Shown: piece after piece, positions 17,422 through 25,560 of the stretch
How the letters are laid out: the number at the start of each line of letters is the position of its first letter
How positions within the stretch are numbered: the first letter of the stretch is position 1
From: Microbacterium trichothecenolyticum
GTDB lineage: Bacteria > Actinomycetota > Actinomycetes > Actinomycetales > Microbacteriaceae
Reading direction: 5' to 3'
Assembly: GCF_030818955.1 (NCBI RefSeq)
Contig: NZ_JAUTBF010000001.1
Location: forward strand, 310,001 to 374,000
Length of the DNA stretch: 64,000 bases
Made by a program: the position numbers and the translations under genes
The notes under the pieces: model-generated
What the model was told of the DNA's origin: nothing
What the model saw: only the letters and a program-made list of their open reading frames with translations
Databases searched by the model: none

Positions 17422-17488
17422 CCCGCTGACTTCGGGGACATGCACGCTCCGGGGCCGGCGGGGCGATCATTCGGCCGAAGTCAGCGGG
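17422..17488. repeat. Intergenic palindrome with a third degenerate copy
   Basis: CCCGCTGACTTCGG (17422-17435) is perfectly complemented at 17475-17488, and pairing extends partially inward to about 21 nt per arm. About 15 bases further on, GGTGACTTGGGGGAAATG resembles the left arm (GCTGACTTCGGGGACATG) again in direct orientation. The 216-base gap (17362-17577) between the ABC exporter stop and the glycosyltransferase stop holds nothing else I can recognise. A terminator role is possible because the genes converge, but no T-run is present. Confidence 0.65.
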
Positions 17489-17577
17489 TGGGTTCGTGGG
17501 TGACTTGGGGGAAATGATCGGCGGGGGAGCGGCGGCGCGAACATGTTCCGGCAGTCACGAAGGACGGCGGGGAGAGC

Positions 17578-18474
17578 TCAGGCGCGGAGCGCGTCGAGGA
17601 ACGCCTCGAGGGCGATGCGGTACGCCGGGTCGGGGTGCGTCCGGGCGATCCGAAGCAGCGGCGGCAGGTCCAACGTGCGGATGAGTGCGACGCGCTCCTC
17701 GACCGCCGCCGGAGCCCCGGCCGCCCGCAGAACCGCGATGCCCTCGCCGAGCGCTTCGAGGTAGTCGCGCAGCACCTCGATCTCACCCAACCGTTGGGTG
17801 ATCGAGCCGCCGTCGCGCCGTTCACGCCACTCGACCACCACGTCGGGAACGACATCGAACGCCGCGGCCAGCGTGTACATCCGCTGAGCGAGCACCTGGT
17901 CCTCGTAGTAGCGGCCCTCGGGGAAGCGCAGGTCGTGAGCGTGCCAGAAGGCCGTGCGGCTCAGTTTGGACCACGCCACGATGTTCCCGGATACCGCGGG
18001 GTGCGCGCCCAGCGACGTCCGCTCGCGCGCCGGGTCGGTGGCCGCCGTGACCCACGGCTGCACCGGACCGGGACTGTAGTCGAGGCCCTCGGCATCCGGG
18101 CGCAGCCGTACGTACGCGCCCACCACGAAGTCGCTGGTCGTGCGATCGAGCGTGTCGGCCAGGCGCGTGAACGCGTCGGGTCGCAGGCGGTCGTCGGCAT
18201 CGAGGAACGCCGTGTACGGCGTGTCGACGAGTGCCAGCCCGGTGTTGCGTGCCGCGCCGAGGCCGCGCTGCTCGTCGTGGCGGGCGAGACGGAAGCGGGG
18301 GTCGGCGGCCGCCGCGTCGGCGAAGATCGCCCGTGTGTCATCGGTCGACGCGTCGTCGACGAGGATCGCCGTCCAGGCCGTGTGGGTCTGCGCCCGCAGG
18401 GAGTCGAGGGCCTCGGCGGCGAAGGCCGAGACGTCGAAGCCGGGGACGATGACGGTGATCGCGGTGGAGCTCAC
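17578..18474 (-). CDS. Family 2 glycosyltransferase
   Basis: A 298-residue protein with the GT-A fold of family 2: AITVIVPGFDVSAFAAEALD at the N-terminus, WTAILVDDASTDDTRAIF with the nucleotide-binding Asp residues, and the DxD motif in AFLDADDRLRPDAF near residue 95. It likely transfers a sugar to a cell-envelope or secreted acceptor. The GTG start overlaps the nadS stop in a GTGA, so it is translationally coupled to the NAD operon and is its last gene. Nothing in NAD synthesis calls for a glycosyltransferase, so the link may be only transcriptional. Confidence 0.85.
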   Translation of the reverse strand: MSSTAITVIVPGFDVSAFAAEALDSLRAQTHTAWTAILVDDASTDDTRAIFADAAAADPRFRLARHDEQRGLGAARNTGLALVDTPYTAFLDADDRLRPDAFTRLADTLDRTTSDFVVGAYVRLRPDAEGLDYSPGPVQPWVTAATDPARERTSLGAHPAVSGNIVAWSKLSRTAFWHAHDLRFPEGRYYEDQVLAQRMYTLAAAFDVVPDVVVEWRERRDGGSITQRLGEIEVLRDYLEALGEGIAVLRAAGAPAAVEERVALIRTLDLPPLLRIARTHPDPAYRIALEAFLDALRA

Positions 18475-19601
18475 CCGCGCGATCCTACGGCCCGTACGGC
18501 CTCCGCGAGCGCGTCGGCGACGGGATCGAGGCTCTGCGACAACCCGTGCGGCAGGGTGAACCGCACGGCCGTGCGCGCGTCGTCGTGCGCGATGCCGACG
18601 GCCAGCAGCACGTGCGAGGCTTCGTCGCTGCCCGCGGCGCACGCCGACCCGCTCGACGACACGATCCCGCGCCGTTCGAGCTCGAGCAGCACGGTCTCGC
18701 CGTTGGTGCCCGGGAACACGAAGCTCGCCGTGCCGGGGAGACGCCGGTGGGGGTGACCGGTGACCCGGGCCTCGGGCAGGAGCGCGAGCACACGGGCGGT
18801 GAAGGCCTCACGGATCGCGGCGACCCGCGTGGCCTCGCCCGCGCGCTCGTGCTCGGCGAGTTCGAGCGCGCGGGCGATGGCCACCGCTCCCGCGACGTCG
18901 GGCGTGCCCGATCGGCGCCCGCGCTGCTGCCCGCCCCCGTGCAGCAGCGGTTCGAACGGCAGGCGCCCCCGCAGGGCGAGGATGCCGGTACCTTTCGGCG
19001 CGCCGATCTTGTGGCCGGCCACGGTCACGGCATCCGCCCCCAGCCCGGCGAGCGGCAGCCACCCGGCCGCCTGCACGGCATCGAGGTGCAGGGGTACGCC
19101 ACGGGCGTGGGCGACGGCGGCGAGGGTCGCGGCATCTTGGACCGTGCCGATCTCGTTGTTGGCGTAGCCGACGCTGACCAGGGCGGTGTCGTCGCGCAGC
19201 GCATCGTCGAGGGCGGCGGCGCTGAGCGAGCCCGTGGCGTCGACGCGTGCGCGCGTCACCTCGACCCCGTGCAGACGCCGCAGGTAGTCGGCGGAGGCGA
19301 GCACGGATTCGTGTTCGATCGCCGTGGTGATCAGGTGCGTCTTGCCCGAGCCGAGCACGAGGCCTTTGATCGCGGCGTTGTTCGACTCGGTCCCGCCGGA
19401 GGTGAACATCACATCGCTCGCGCGCATGCCGAGAACGGCGGCCACGCGGGCGCGCGCGTCGTCGAGAGCGGATGCCGCGGCCTCGCCCACCTCGTGGTGG
19501 CTCGACGGGTTGCCGAAGAACCGGGTGAGATACGGCGCCATGGCCTCGAGCACCTCGGGGCGCACGGGGGTGGTGGCGGCGTTGTCGAGGTAGAGCGTCA
19601 C
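18471..19601 (-). CDS. nadS: NAD-operon cysteine desulfurase (NadS-like)
   Basis: A 376-residue PLP enzyme of the NifS/IscS class. It starts LYLDNAATTPVRPE; the PLP lysine lies in TVAGHKIGAPKGTG, and the catalytic Cys is in SSSGSACAAGSDEASH. It releases sulfur from cysteine for Fe-S assembly. In Corynebacterium glutamicum the ndnR-nadA-nadC-nadS operon carries a similar gene, where it is thought to mature the NadA [4Fe-4S] cluster; the same role is inferred here. Its ATG overlaps the nadC stop (ATGA at 19598-19601) and its stop overlaps the glycosyltransferase start, so it is tightly coupled on both sides. Confidence 0.88.
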   Translation of the reverse strand: MTLYLDNAATTPVRPEVLEAMAPYLTRFFGNPSSHHEVGEAAASALDDARARVAAVLGMRASDVMFTSGGTESNNAAIKGLVLGSGKTHLITTAIEHESVLASADYLRRLHGVEVTRARVDATGSLSAAALDDALRDDTALVSVGYANNEIGTVQDAATLAAVAHARGVPLHLDAVQAAGWLPLAGLGADAVTVAGHKIGAPKGTGILALRGRLPFEPLLHGGGQQRGRRSGTPDVAGAVAIARALELAEHERAGEATRVAAIREAFTARVLALLPEARVTGHPHRRLPGTASFVFPGTNGETVLLELERRGIVSSSGSACAAGSDEASHVLLAVGIAHDDARTAVRFTLPHGLSQSLDPVADALAEAVRAVGSRG

Positions 19602-20455
19602 GCCGTCTCGATGCTGATGTCCAGGCCCAGATCGAGCGCGGGAGCCGAGTGGGTGAGGGCGCCGACCGAGATGACGTCGACCCCGGTCTCGGCGATGGCG
19701 CGGACGGTGCCGAGGTTGACCCCGCCCGAGGCTTCGACCTGCGCTGCCCCGGCGATGCGCGCGACCCCCGTGCGCAGGTCGTCGAGCGAGAAGTTGTCGA
19801 GCATGATCGTGCCCACGCCCGCCGCCAGCACCGCGTCGATCTGGTCGAGTCGGTCGACCTCGACCTCGACGTGCGTCGTGTGCGGCAGTCGGGCGATGGC
19901 GCTCTCGAGCGCTTGCGTCACCGAGAGTCCGCTCGCGGTCAGCACCGCGAGGTGATTGTCTTTGGCCATCACGGCGTCCGAGAGCGAGAAGCGGTGGTTG
20001 TGCCCGCCGCCGTCGCGCACGGCCTGCCGCTCGATCGCTCGCAGGCCGGGAGTGGTCTTGCGCGTGTCGGCGATGCGGGCTCCGGTGTGCGCGACCTCGG
20101 CGACGTACCGGTGGGTGAGCGTCGCGATGCCCGACATGTGCTGCACGAAGTTGAGTCCGATCCGCTCGGCGGTCAGCACCGCTCGCGCGGGACCGGTGAC
20201 CGTGGCGAGCACGTCACCGGGGGCGAAGGACTCGCCGTCGGCGACGAGGAGCTCGACGAGAGCGGACGGGTCGGTCAGCGTGAAGGCTGCCGTGAACACC
20301 GCGCCGCCGCTGAAGACGCCGGGCACCCGCGCGACGAGTTCGGCCGTGGCCGTGGCCTCCGCCGGGATGAGCGCCTCGCTCGTGAGGTCGCCCCACGGCG
20401 CGTCTTCTTCGAGGGCGGCGGAGACGACACGGTCGATGGCGGCACGGGTCAGCAT
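19598..20455 (-). CDS. nadC: Nicotinate-nucleotide diphosphorylase (carboxylating)
   Basis: A 285-residue quinolinate phosphoribosyltransferase: quinolinate plus PRPP gives nicotinate mononucleotide, CO2 and pyrophosphate. Seen are LEEDAPWGDLTSEALIP at the N-terminus, ERIGLNFVQHMSGIAT, the substrate-binding IADTRKTTPGLRAIERQAV, GGGHNHRFSLSDAVMAKDNH, VEVEVDRLDQID, and the C-terminal VEASGGVNLGTVRAIAETGVD barrel strands. The ATG at 20455 is chosen; the frame is open to 20548 but that part is Arg-rich and lies inside nadB. It overlaps the nadB stop by 7 bases, in line with a single coupled operon. Confidence 0.93.
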   Translation of the reverse strand: MLTRAAIDRVVSAALEEDAPWGDLTSEALIPAEATATAELVARVPGVFSGGAVFTAAFTLTDPSALVELLVADGESFAPGDVLATVTGPARAVLTAERIGLNFVQHMSGIATLTHRYVAEVAHTGARIADTRKTTPGLRAIERQAVRDGGGHNHRFSLSDAVMAKDNHLAVLTASGLSVTQALESAIARLPHTTHVEVEVDRLDQIDAVLAAGVGTIMLDNFSLDDLRTGVARIAGAAQVEASGGVNLGTVRAIAETGVDVISVGALTHSAPALDLGLDISIETA

Positions 20456-22044
20456 GCGAGAACCTCTCGAGGAGCGGGGGTGGATGCCGGCACGGCGGGC
20501 GATCCATCGACGTCGGGGCGGGTGTCGGTCGAGGCCGCGTCGGCGCAAGCGCGGCCGGCGTGAGTCGGGCCCGCCATGTCGTCAGGAGCCGCAGCGTCGG
20601 CGGCGTCCGCGCGGAAGTGCGCGCCGACCGAACCGGTGCGGGTCTGTGCAGCCGCCACGACGTGGCTCGCGACGAGGAGCAGGTTGTCGTCTTCGACCGA
20701 CATCGGGGTCGAGACGGTGGCCCATGCGGCGAGCACCCCGGCCGCGCGCGCGAGTCCGTCCGCGTCGCGAACGAGTCCCGCCGCGTTCCACATCAGCTGT
20801 TGCAGCGCCGCTCGCGAGAACGGCGGCGCATCGTCGGCCGCGGTCGCGGCCATCACGGCTGTCGCGAGGGGAACGACCGGCCACGAGGTATCGCGCGCGA
20901 CCGCCGTGCCCGCGCGCGCCCCGAACACGGCGCCCTCCAGCAGGGAATTGGATGCCAGACGGTTGGCGCCGTGCACCCCGGTGCGCGCCGTCTCGCCCAC
21001 GGCGTACAGCCCGGGCACGTTCGTACGCCCGTCGAGATCGGTGACGACCCCGCCCATCAGGTAGTGCGCCGCGGGGGTGACGGGAATGGGCTCGCGCGCC
21101 CAGTCGAGCCCGCGTTCACGCACGGCGGCGTCGATCGTGGGAAAGCGCTGAGCGAGTCGTTCGGCGCCCAGGGCCGTGGCATCCAGGCGCACGGGGCGCC
21201 CGCCCTGCGCGGCCATGGCGCGGGCGTTGGCGCGTGCGACGACATCGCGGGGAGCGAGCTCGCCGTCGGGGTGAGCGTCGAACGCGAACCGGCGGCCGGT
21301 GTCGTCGATGAGGGTCGCGCCTTCGCCGCGGACGGCTTCTGACACGAGGAACGGTGCGCCGACCGCGAGGGCCGTGGGGTGGAACTGCACGAACTCCAGG
21401 TCGGCGACCGCGGCTCCGGCTCTGATCGCCGCCGCGATGCCGTCGCCGGTCGCGCCGGCGGGGTTGGTGGCGTGGGCGTAGAGCTGGCCCGCGCCCCCGG
21501 TGGCGAGGATCACGGCGTCGGCCGCGAGGCGCTCGCCGTCGGCGAGCTCGACGCCCCCGGCGCGTCCGTCGGTCACGATGAGATAGCGAAGCAGCGCGTG
21601 CTCGCGCACCGTGATGCCGGCTGCCCGCACCGCATCGCCCAGCGCGGCCTGGATCACGGCTCCCGTCGCATCGCCGCCGGCGTGCAGAATGCGCGGCACC
21701 GCGTGCGCGGCCTCGAGTCCGCGAGAGAAGTCGCCGTCGGCTGCACGATCGAAGGCGACCCCGCGCTCGACGAGCTCACGGATGCGCGCCGGTCCCTCGG
21801 CGACGAGCACGTCGACCGCAGCGGGATCGTTCAGTCCGGCGCCGGCCGTGAGGGTATCGGCCGCGTGGGATGCGACGTGGTCGTCGGGTGCCGTGACCGC
21901 GGCGATGCCGCCCTGAGCCCACCGCGTGTTCGTGTCGGCCAGGGCGCCCTTGGTGACGACGGTGACAAGGCATCCGCTCTCGTGGGCGTGCAGCGCCGCC
22001 GTGAGACCGGCGATGCCGCTGCCCACCACGACGACGGTGGTCAT
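20449..22044 (-). CDS. nadB: L-aspartate oxidase
   Basis: A 531-residue FAD enzyme that oxidises L-aspartate to iminoaspartate, the first step of de novo NAD synthesis. Visible are the Rossmann dinucleotide motif VVVVGSGIAGLTAALHA, TRWAQGGIAAV, ATGGAGQLYAHATNP, FVQFHPTAL, and the FAD-capping segment AAHYLMGGVVTDLDGRTNVPGLYAVGE, all diagnostic of the succinate dehydrogenase/aspartate oxidase family. The ATG at 22044 overlaps the nadA stop (ATGA). The Corynebacterium operon to which this resembles most lacks nadB, so its presence here means the aspartate route is encoded in one unit. Confidence 0.93.
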   Translation of the reverse strand: MTTVVVVGSGIAGLTAALHAHESGCLVTVVTKGALADTNTRWAQGGIAAVTAPDDHVASHAADTLTAGAGLNDPAAVDVLVAEGPARIRELVERGVAFDRAADGDFSRGLEAAHAVPRILHAGGDATGAVIQAALGDAVRAAGITVREHALLRYLIVTDGRAGGVELADGERLAADAVILATGGAGQLYAHATNPAGATGDGIAAAIRAGAAVADLEFVQFHPTALAVGAPFLVSEAVRGEGATLIDDTGRRFAFDAHPDGELAPRDVVARANARAMAAQGGRPVRLDATALGAERLAQRFPTIDAAVRERGLDWAREPIPVTPAAHYLMGGVVTDLDGRTNVPGLYAVGETARTGVHGANRLASNSLLEGAVFGARAGTAVARDTSWPVVPLATAVMAATAADDAPPFSRAALQQLMWNAAGLVRDADGLARAAGVLAAWATVSTPMSVEDDNLLLVASHVVAAAQTRTGSVGAHFRADAADAAAPDDMAGPTHAGRACADAASTDTRPDVDGSPAVPASTPAPREVLAC

Positions 22045-23372
22045 TTCACGGCGCCGCTGGGCTTGGCCGCGAGCATGCGCTCGAGGGCGACACGGGCGGG
22101 GTCGGCGACATCGGCCGGGACCGTGATGCGGTTGACGACCTCGCCCGCGACGAGCGACTCGAGCACCCAGGCGAGGTAGCCGGGGTGGATGCGGTACATC
22201 GTGGAGCAGGGGCAGACGACCGGGTCGAGGCAGAAGATCTCGTGCTGCGGATATTGCGCGGCCAGGCGCTGCACGAGGTTGATCTCGGTGCCGATCGCGA
22301 AGGTCGTGGGCTCGGTCGCGGCGGCGATGGCCTTGCGGATGACATCCGTCGATCCCGCCTCGTCCGCGGCATCCACGACGTCCATCGGGCACTCGGGGTG
22401 CACGATCACGCGGACGCCGGGGTGCTCGGCGCGGGCCTTGTCGATCTGGTCGACGGTGAAGCGGCGGTGCACCGAGCAGAAGCCGTGCCACAGGATGACG
22501 CGGCTGTCTTGCAGCGTCTGCGCGTCGCTGCCGCCCAGCGGCTTGCGGGGGTTCCACATCGGCATCTGCTCGAGCGGCACGCCCATCGCCTTGGCGGTGT
22601 TGCGGCCGAGGTGCTGGTCGGGGAAGAACAGCACGCGGCGCCCGCGCGCGAACGCCCACTCCAGCACGGTGCGGGCGTTGGAAGAGGTGCAGACGATGCC
22701 GCCGTGACGGCCGACGAAGCCCTTGATGGCGGCGGACGAGTTCATGTACGTCACCGGGATCACGGGGACCAGGCCCTCGGCATCCGGGGTCTCCAGGTCT
22801 CCCAGCACGTCGGCGAGCTGCTCCCAGCACTCCTCGACCTGGTCGATGTCGGCCATGTCGGCCATCGAGCAGCCCGCGGCGAGGTTCGGCAGGATGACGG
22901 CCTGCTCGGGCTGCGACAGCAGGTCGGCGGTCTCGGCCATGAAGTGCACGCCGCAGAAGACGATGGCCTCGGCCTGCGGGTGCTCGAGTGCGGCGTTGGC
23001 GAGCTGGAACGAGTCGCCCACGTAGTCGGCGTGACGCACGACCTCTTCGCGCTGGTAGAAGTGCCCGAGCACGACCACGCGGTCGCCGAGCGTCTCTTTC
23101 GCGGCGCGGATGCGGGCGTCGAGCTCGTCGTCCGAGGCCTCGCGGTACGCCAGGGGCAGCTCGCCCTGGCGCGGGGCGCCGGTGGGGATCACGTCGCCCA
23201 TCGACGAGCCCGGGCCGTATCCGGGACGGGTGTCGAAGTCCCACGGGCCGACGGCGAGGTCGGTCGTGCACGTCGCGTCGGTCGACGCGCCGGTGACGAT
23301 CGCTTGGATCGCGTGGTCGACCGAGGGGTCGATCGCCGGTCGGGGCTGCAGGGTGATGAGGGTGGCGGACAT
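22041..23372 (-). CDS. nadA: Quinolinate synthase
   Basis: A 443-residue [4Fe-4S] enzyme that condenses iminoaspartate with dihydroxyacetone phosphate to quinolinate. The triplicated NadA fold is visible: VVVLGHFYQREEVVRHADYVGDS, FCGVHFMAETA, LPNLAAGCSMAD, VTYMNSSAAIKG, GIVCTSSNA, FFPDQHLGRNTA, and the VHPECP and DPVVCPCSTM segments carrying candidate cluster cysteines. An N-terminal extension of about 80 residues precedes the core. The gene starts 11 bases after the regulator stop and overlaps nadB at its end. No strong ribosome site is seen ahead of the ATG. Confidence 0.93.
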   Translation of the reverse strand: MSATLITLQPRPAIDPSVDHAIQAIVTGASTDATCTTDLAVGPWDFDTRPGYGPGSSMGDVIPTGAPRQGELPLAYREASDDELDARIRAAKETLGDRVVVLGHFYQREEVVRHADYVGDSFQLANAALEHPQAEAIVFCGVHFMAETADLLSQPEQAVILPNLAAGCSMADMADIDQVEECWEQLADVLGDLETPDAEGLVPVIPVTYMNSSAAIKGFVGRHGGIVCTSSNARTVLEWAFARGRRVLFFPDQHLGRNTAKAMGVPLEQMPMWNPRKPLGGSDAQTLQDSRVILWHGFCSVHRRFTVDQIDKARAEHPGVRVIVHPECPMDVVDAADEAGSTDVIRKAIAAATEPTTFAIGTEINLVQRLAAQYPQHEIFCLDPVVCPCSTMYRIHPGYLAWVLESLVAGEVVNRITVPADVADPARVALERMLAAKPSGAVK

Positions 23373-23383
23373 GGGCGTTCCGA

Positions 23384-24118
23384 TCAGTGACGGGAGCGGA
23401 GCGGGCCGCGGTCGGCGAGCTCCACATCGCGGTTGTAGCGGTACAGGCGAGCGGGGCGGTGGCTTCCCGTGCGGAAGCGCTCGGTCGGGATGAGGGTGTC
23501 GGAGGTGTCGACCTGGCGGCGGAAGTTCGCGGGGTCCAGGCGCTTGCCGAGGATCGACTCGGTCACTTCGCGCAGGTCGGCGAGCGTGAACTCGTCGGGC
23601 AGCAGGCCGTGCGCGATGCGGCTGTAGCCGACCTTGTTGCGCAGGCGCCACAGCGTGTACTCGACGATGTCGTTGTGGTCGAACGCGAGCGCGGGCAGAT
23701 CGTTCGCGTCGAACCACTCGACGTTCTCGGGAGCGTCGCCCTGCCGTGCGTGGGCGGCGACCTGGGCGTCGACCTCGTCGGAGCGCAGCAGCGCCCAGTA
23801 CACGATCGACACCACGCGCGTGGGGGAGCGGTCGACCGCCCCGAACGCGTACAGCTGCTCGAGGTAGCTCGGGGTGAGACCGGTTGTCTCGGCGAGGGTG
23901 CGGGATGCCGCGGCGTCGAGCTCTTCGGTCGCGTCGAGCCAGCCGCCGGGAAGCGCCCACCGTCCGTCGAAGGGGTCGCGCGTGCGGCGCACGAGGGGGA
24001 GCGACAGCACCGGTTCGTCATGGGCGTCCCGACGCACGCTGAAGATGACGGTCGACACCGCGACGCGCACGTCGGCGTCGCGGTTCTCGGCTCGAGGGGT
24101 TCGTGTCACAGTGACCAT
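23384..24118 (-). CDS. nrtR: Nudix-related transcriptional regulator of NAD metabolism (NrtR/NdnR type)
   Basis: A 244-residue two-domain protein. The N-terminal Nudix fold (VAVSTVIFSVR to about residue 150) carries a degenerate Nudix box: the R-E-x-x-E-E core reads R-T-L-A-E-T, so two metal-binding Glu are lost and hydrolase activity is unlikely. The C-terminal winged helix (FTLADLREVTESILGKRLDP, then TGSHRPARLYRY) is the NrtR DNA-binding part. NrtR proteins repress NAD genes and respond to ADP-ribose or related nucleotides. It leads the nadABC operon as ndnR does in Corynebacterium. The ATG at 24118 follows TCGGAG; a GTG at 24145 is an alternative start. Confidence 0.88.
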   Translation of the reverse strand: MVTVTRTPRAENRDADVRVAVSTVIFSVRRDAHDEPVLSLPLVRRTRDPFDGRWALPGGWLDATEELDAAASRTLAETTGLTPSYLEQLYAFGAVDRSPTRVVSIVYWALLRSDEVDAQVAAHARQGDAPENVEWFDANDLPALAFDHNDIVEYTLWRLRNKVGYSRIAHGLLPDEFTLADLREVTESILGKRLDPANFRRQVDTSDTLIPTERFRTGSHRPARLYRYNRDVELADRGPLRSRH

Positions 24119-24145
24119 ATCTCCGACATCTGATCTTAGTGTCAC
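24103..24145 (-). promoter_or_regulatory. Promoter and candidate operator of the NAD operon
   Basis: On the minus strand TAAGAT (24138-24133) is a plausible -10 box giving a leader of about 8 nt. Around it are a perfect dyad GTCAC-A-GTGAC (24105-24115) over the first codons and two direct GTGTCAC copies (24103-24109 and 24139-24145). Autoregulation by the Nudix-type repressor is expected from the family, but the NrtR site itself is not proven here. Confidence 0.4.
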
Positions 24146-24181
24146 CCCGACCCAAAGTGCGAATCCGCGCTGATGATCGGG

Positions 24182-24251
24182 GGTTTGGGGCGGGTTTGAC
24201 CGTTCGGGGCGCGGAATTCCCCGCCCCGAACGGAAAACCCCGCCCCAAACC
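24182..24251. repeat. 70-bp two-tier palindrome between divergent genes
   Basis: The outer arms GGTTTGGGGCGGG (24182-24194) and their complement (24239-24251) pair perfectly over 13 bp. The inner arms CCGTTCGGGGCG (24200-24211) and complement (24222-24233) pair perfectly over 12 bp, around a centre containing GGAATTCC. It lies between the divergent nrtR and marP-like genes, so it cannot be a terminator for either. It resembles a mobile palindromic unit or a cruciform-forming regulatory element. Confidence 0.75.
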
Positions 24252-24331
24252 GAGGGAGACCGGGGCGTCCGCGCGTCGAAAGGGTTCTCACAGGGGTGCG
24301 ACCTAGCCTCGAGAGGGACTCAGGAGGTCGG

Positions 24332-25507
24332 ATGCCGATCATCGACATCGTTCTGATCGCCCTTCTGGCGATCGCACTCATCGCGGGGCTCTCGCGCGGA
24401 TTCCTCGCCACGATCGGCTTCTTCGCCGGTCTCGCCCTCGGCGCGGTCGCGGCGTACTGGGCGACGCCCTTCGTGGGGCAATGGGTCGCCGACCCGATGT
24501 GGCGCGGCCCCGCCATGATCGGCGCGGGTGTCTTCCTCCTGCTCGTCGGGTCGGGCCTCGGCAGTGCCGTCGGCCGGTTCTTCCGGCGAGGTGCCGACCG
24601 CATCAAGCTCCGGGTGCCGGAACGGCTGCTCGGCGGAGTCGTCAACGTCGCGGCGGCGGCCCTCGCGATCTCGTTCGTCGCCGGCTCGCTGATCCCCGCG
24701 GGGCTGCCGGCGGTCTCTGCCGCGCTCGGGTCTTCGGCCGTCGTCCGCACGATCGACGACATCACCCCCGCCCCGGTGCGCGGCGCGCTCGCCGACCTGC
24801 GGGGGACGGTCTTCGCCGGAGGCATCCCGCGCCTGGGCGAGCTGATCCAGATCGGCCCCGTGCCCAGCGCCCCCGCGGTCGCCCTCGACGACCCGGCGTT
24901 GACGCAGGCGGCCCAATCGGTGGCGCGCATCTCGGGGACCGCCTACGCGTGCGGCATCACGTCGAGCGGCTCCGGCTTCGTGGTGGCAGATGATCGCATC
25001 GTGACGAACGCTCACGTCGTCGCGGGCGTCGACACCCCTCTCGTCGAACTGCCCGGGCGCCCCGCCCGCGAGGGCCGCGTGGTCTACTTCGACCCCACCG
25101 ACGACATCGCGGTGGTCTCGGTCGACGACCTGGATGCCGCGCCCCTGTCGATCTCGTCGACGCTCCCCGTGGGCTCGCCCGCCGTCGTGCAGGGATACCC
25201 CGGTGGCGGGCCGTTCACCTCGGGCAGTGCGCAGATCCTCTCCGAGGGCACGGTTCCCGTGCCCGACATCTACGACACCGCTTCGACCCCGCGCGACATC
25301 TACGCGCTCGCGGGCATCGTGCGACCGGGTAATTCCGGTGGGCCCCTGCTCACGACCGGCGGCGAGGTCGCGGGTATCGTCTTCGCCCGTTCCGACACCG
25401 ACGACAACGTCGGTTACGCCATGACGCCCGCAGAACTGCTACCCGTGATGGCGCAGATGGATTCGCTGTCGACCCCCGTGGCATCCGGAAGCTGCACGCG
25501 CCGCTGA
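24332..25507 (+). CDS. MarP-like membrane serine protease
   Basis: A 391-residue protein. Four N-terminal helices (residues ~4-140) form a CvpA/colicin V production-like domain, followed by a periplasmic chymotrypsin-fold protease. The triad is visible: His228 (TNAHVV), Asp258 (DDIAVV) and Ser335 (GNSGGP). Cys207 (YACGIT) and Cys388 (GSCTRR) correspond to the disulfide pair reported in Mycobacterium tuberculosis MarP (Rv3671c), where it supports activity under acid or oxidative stress. A GGAGG ribosome site precedes the ATG at 24332. The sequence GTGCGACCTAGC upstream also occurs before the CsbD stress gene, hinting at shared control. Confidence 0.88.
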   Translation: MPIIDIVLIALLAIALIAGLSRGFLATIGFFAGLALGAVAAYWATPFVGQWVADPMWRGPAMIGAGVFLLLVGSGLGSAVGRFFRRGADRIKLRVPERLLGGVVNVAAAALAISFVAGSLIPAGLPAVSAALGSSAVVRTIDDITPAPVRGALADLRGTVFAGGIPRLGELIQIGPVPSAPAVALDDPALTQAAQSVARISGTAYACGITSSGSGFVVADDRIVTNAHVVAGVDTPLVELPGRPAREGRVVYFDPTDDIAVVSVDDLDAAPLSISSTLPVGSPAVVQGYPGGGPFTSGSAQILSEGTVPVPDIYDTASTPRDIYALAGIVRPGNSGGPLLTTGGEVAGIVFARSDTDDNVGYAMTPAELLPVMAQMDSLSTPVASGSCTRR

Positions 25508-25560
25508 CCGGCCGGCTCCCGCGCCCTGGCGTCGCATCGCGCGTCGCTATGCCGGTGCAC

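Noticed and set aside
24182..24251. Palindrome considered as a terminator
   Set aside because: It lies between divergent genes, upstream of both, and has no T-run.
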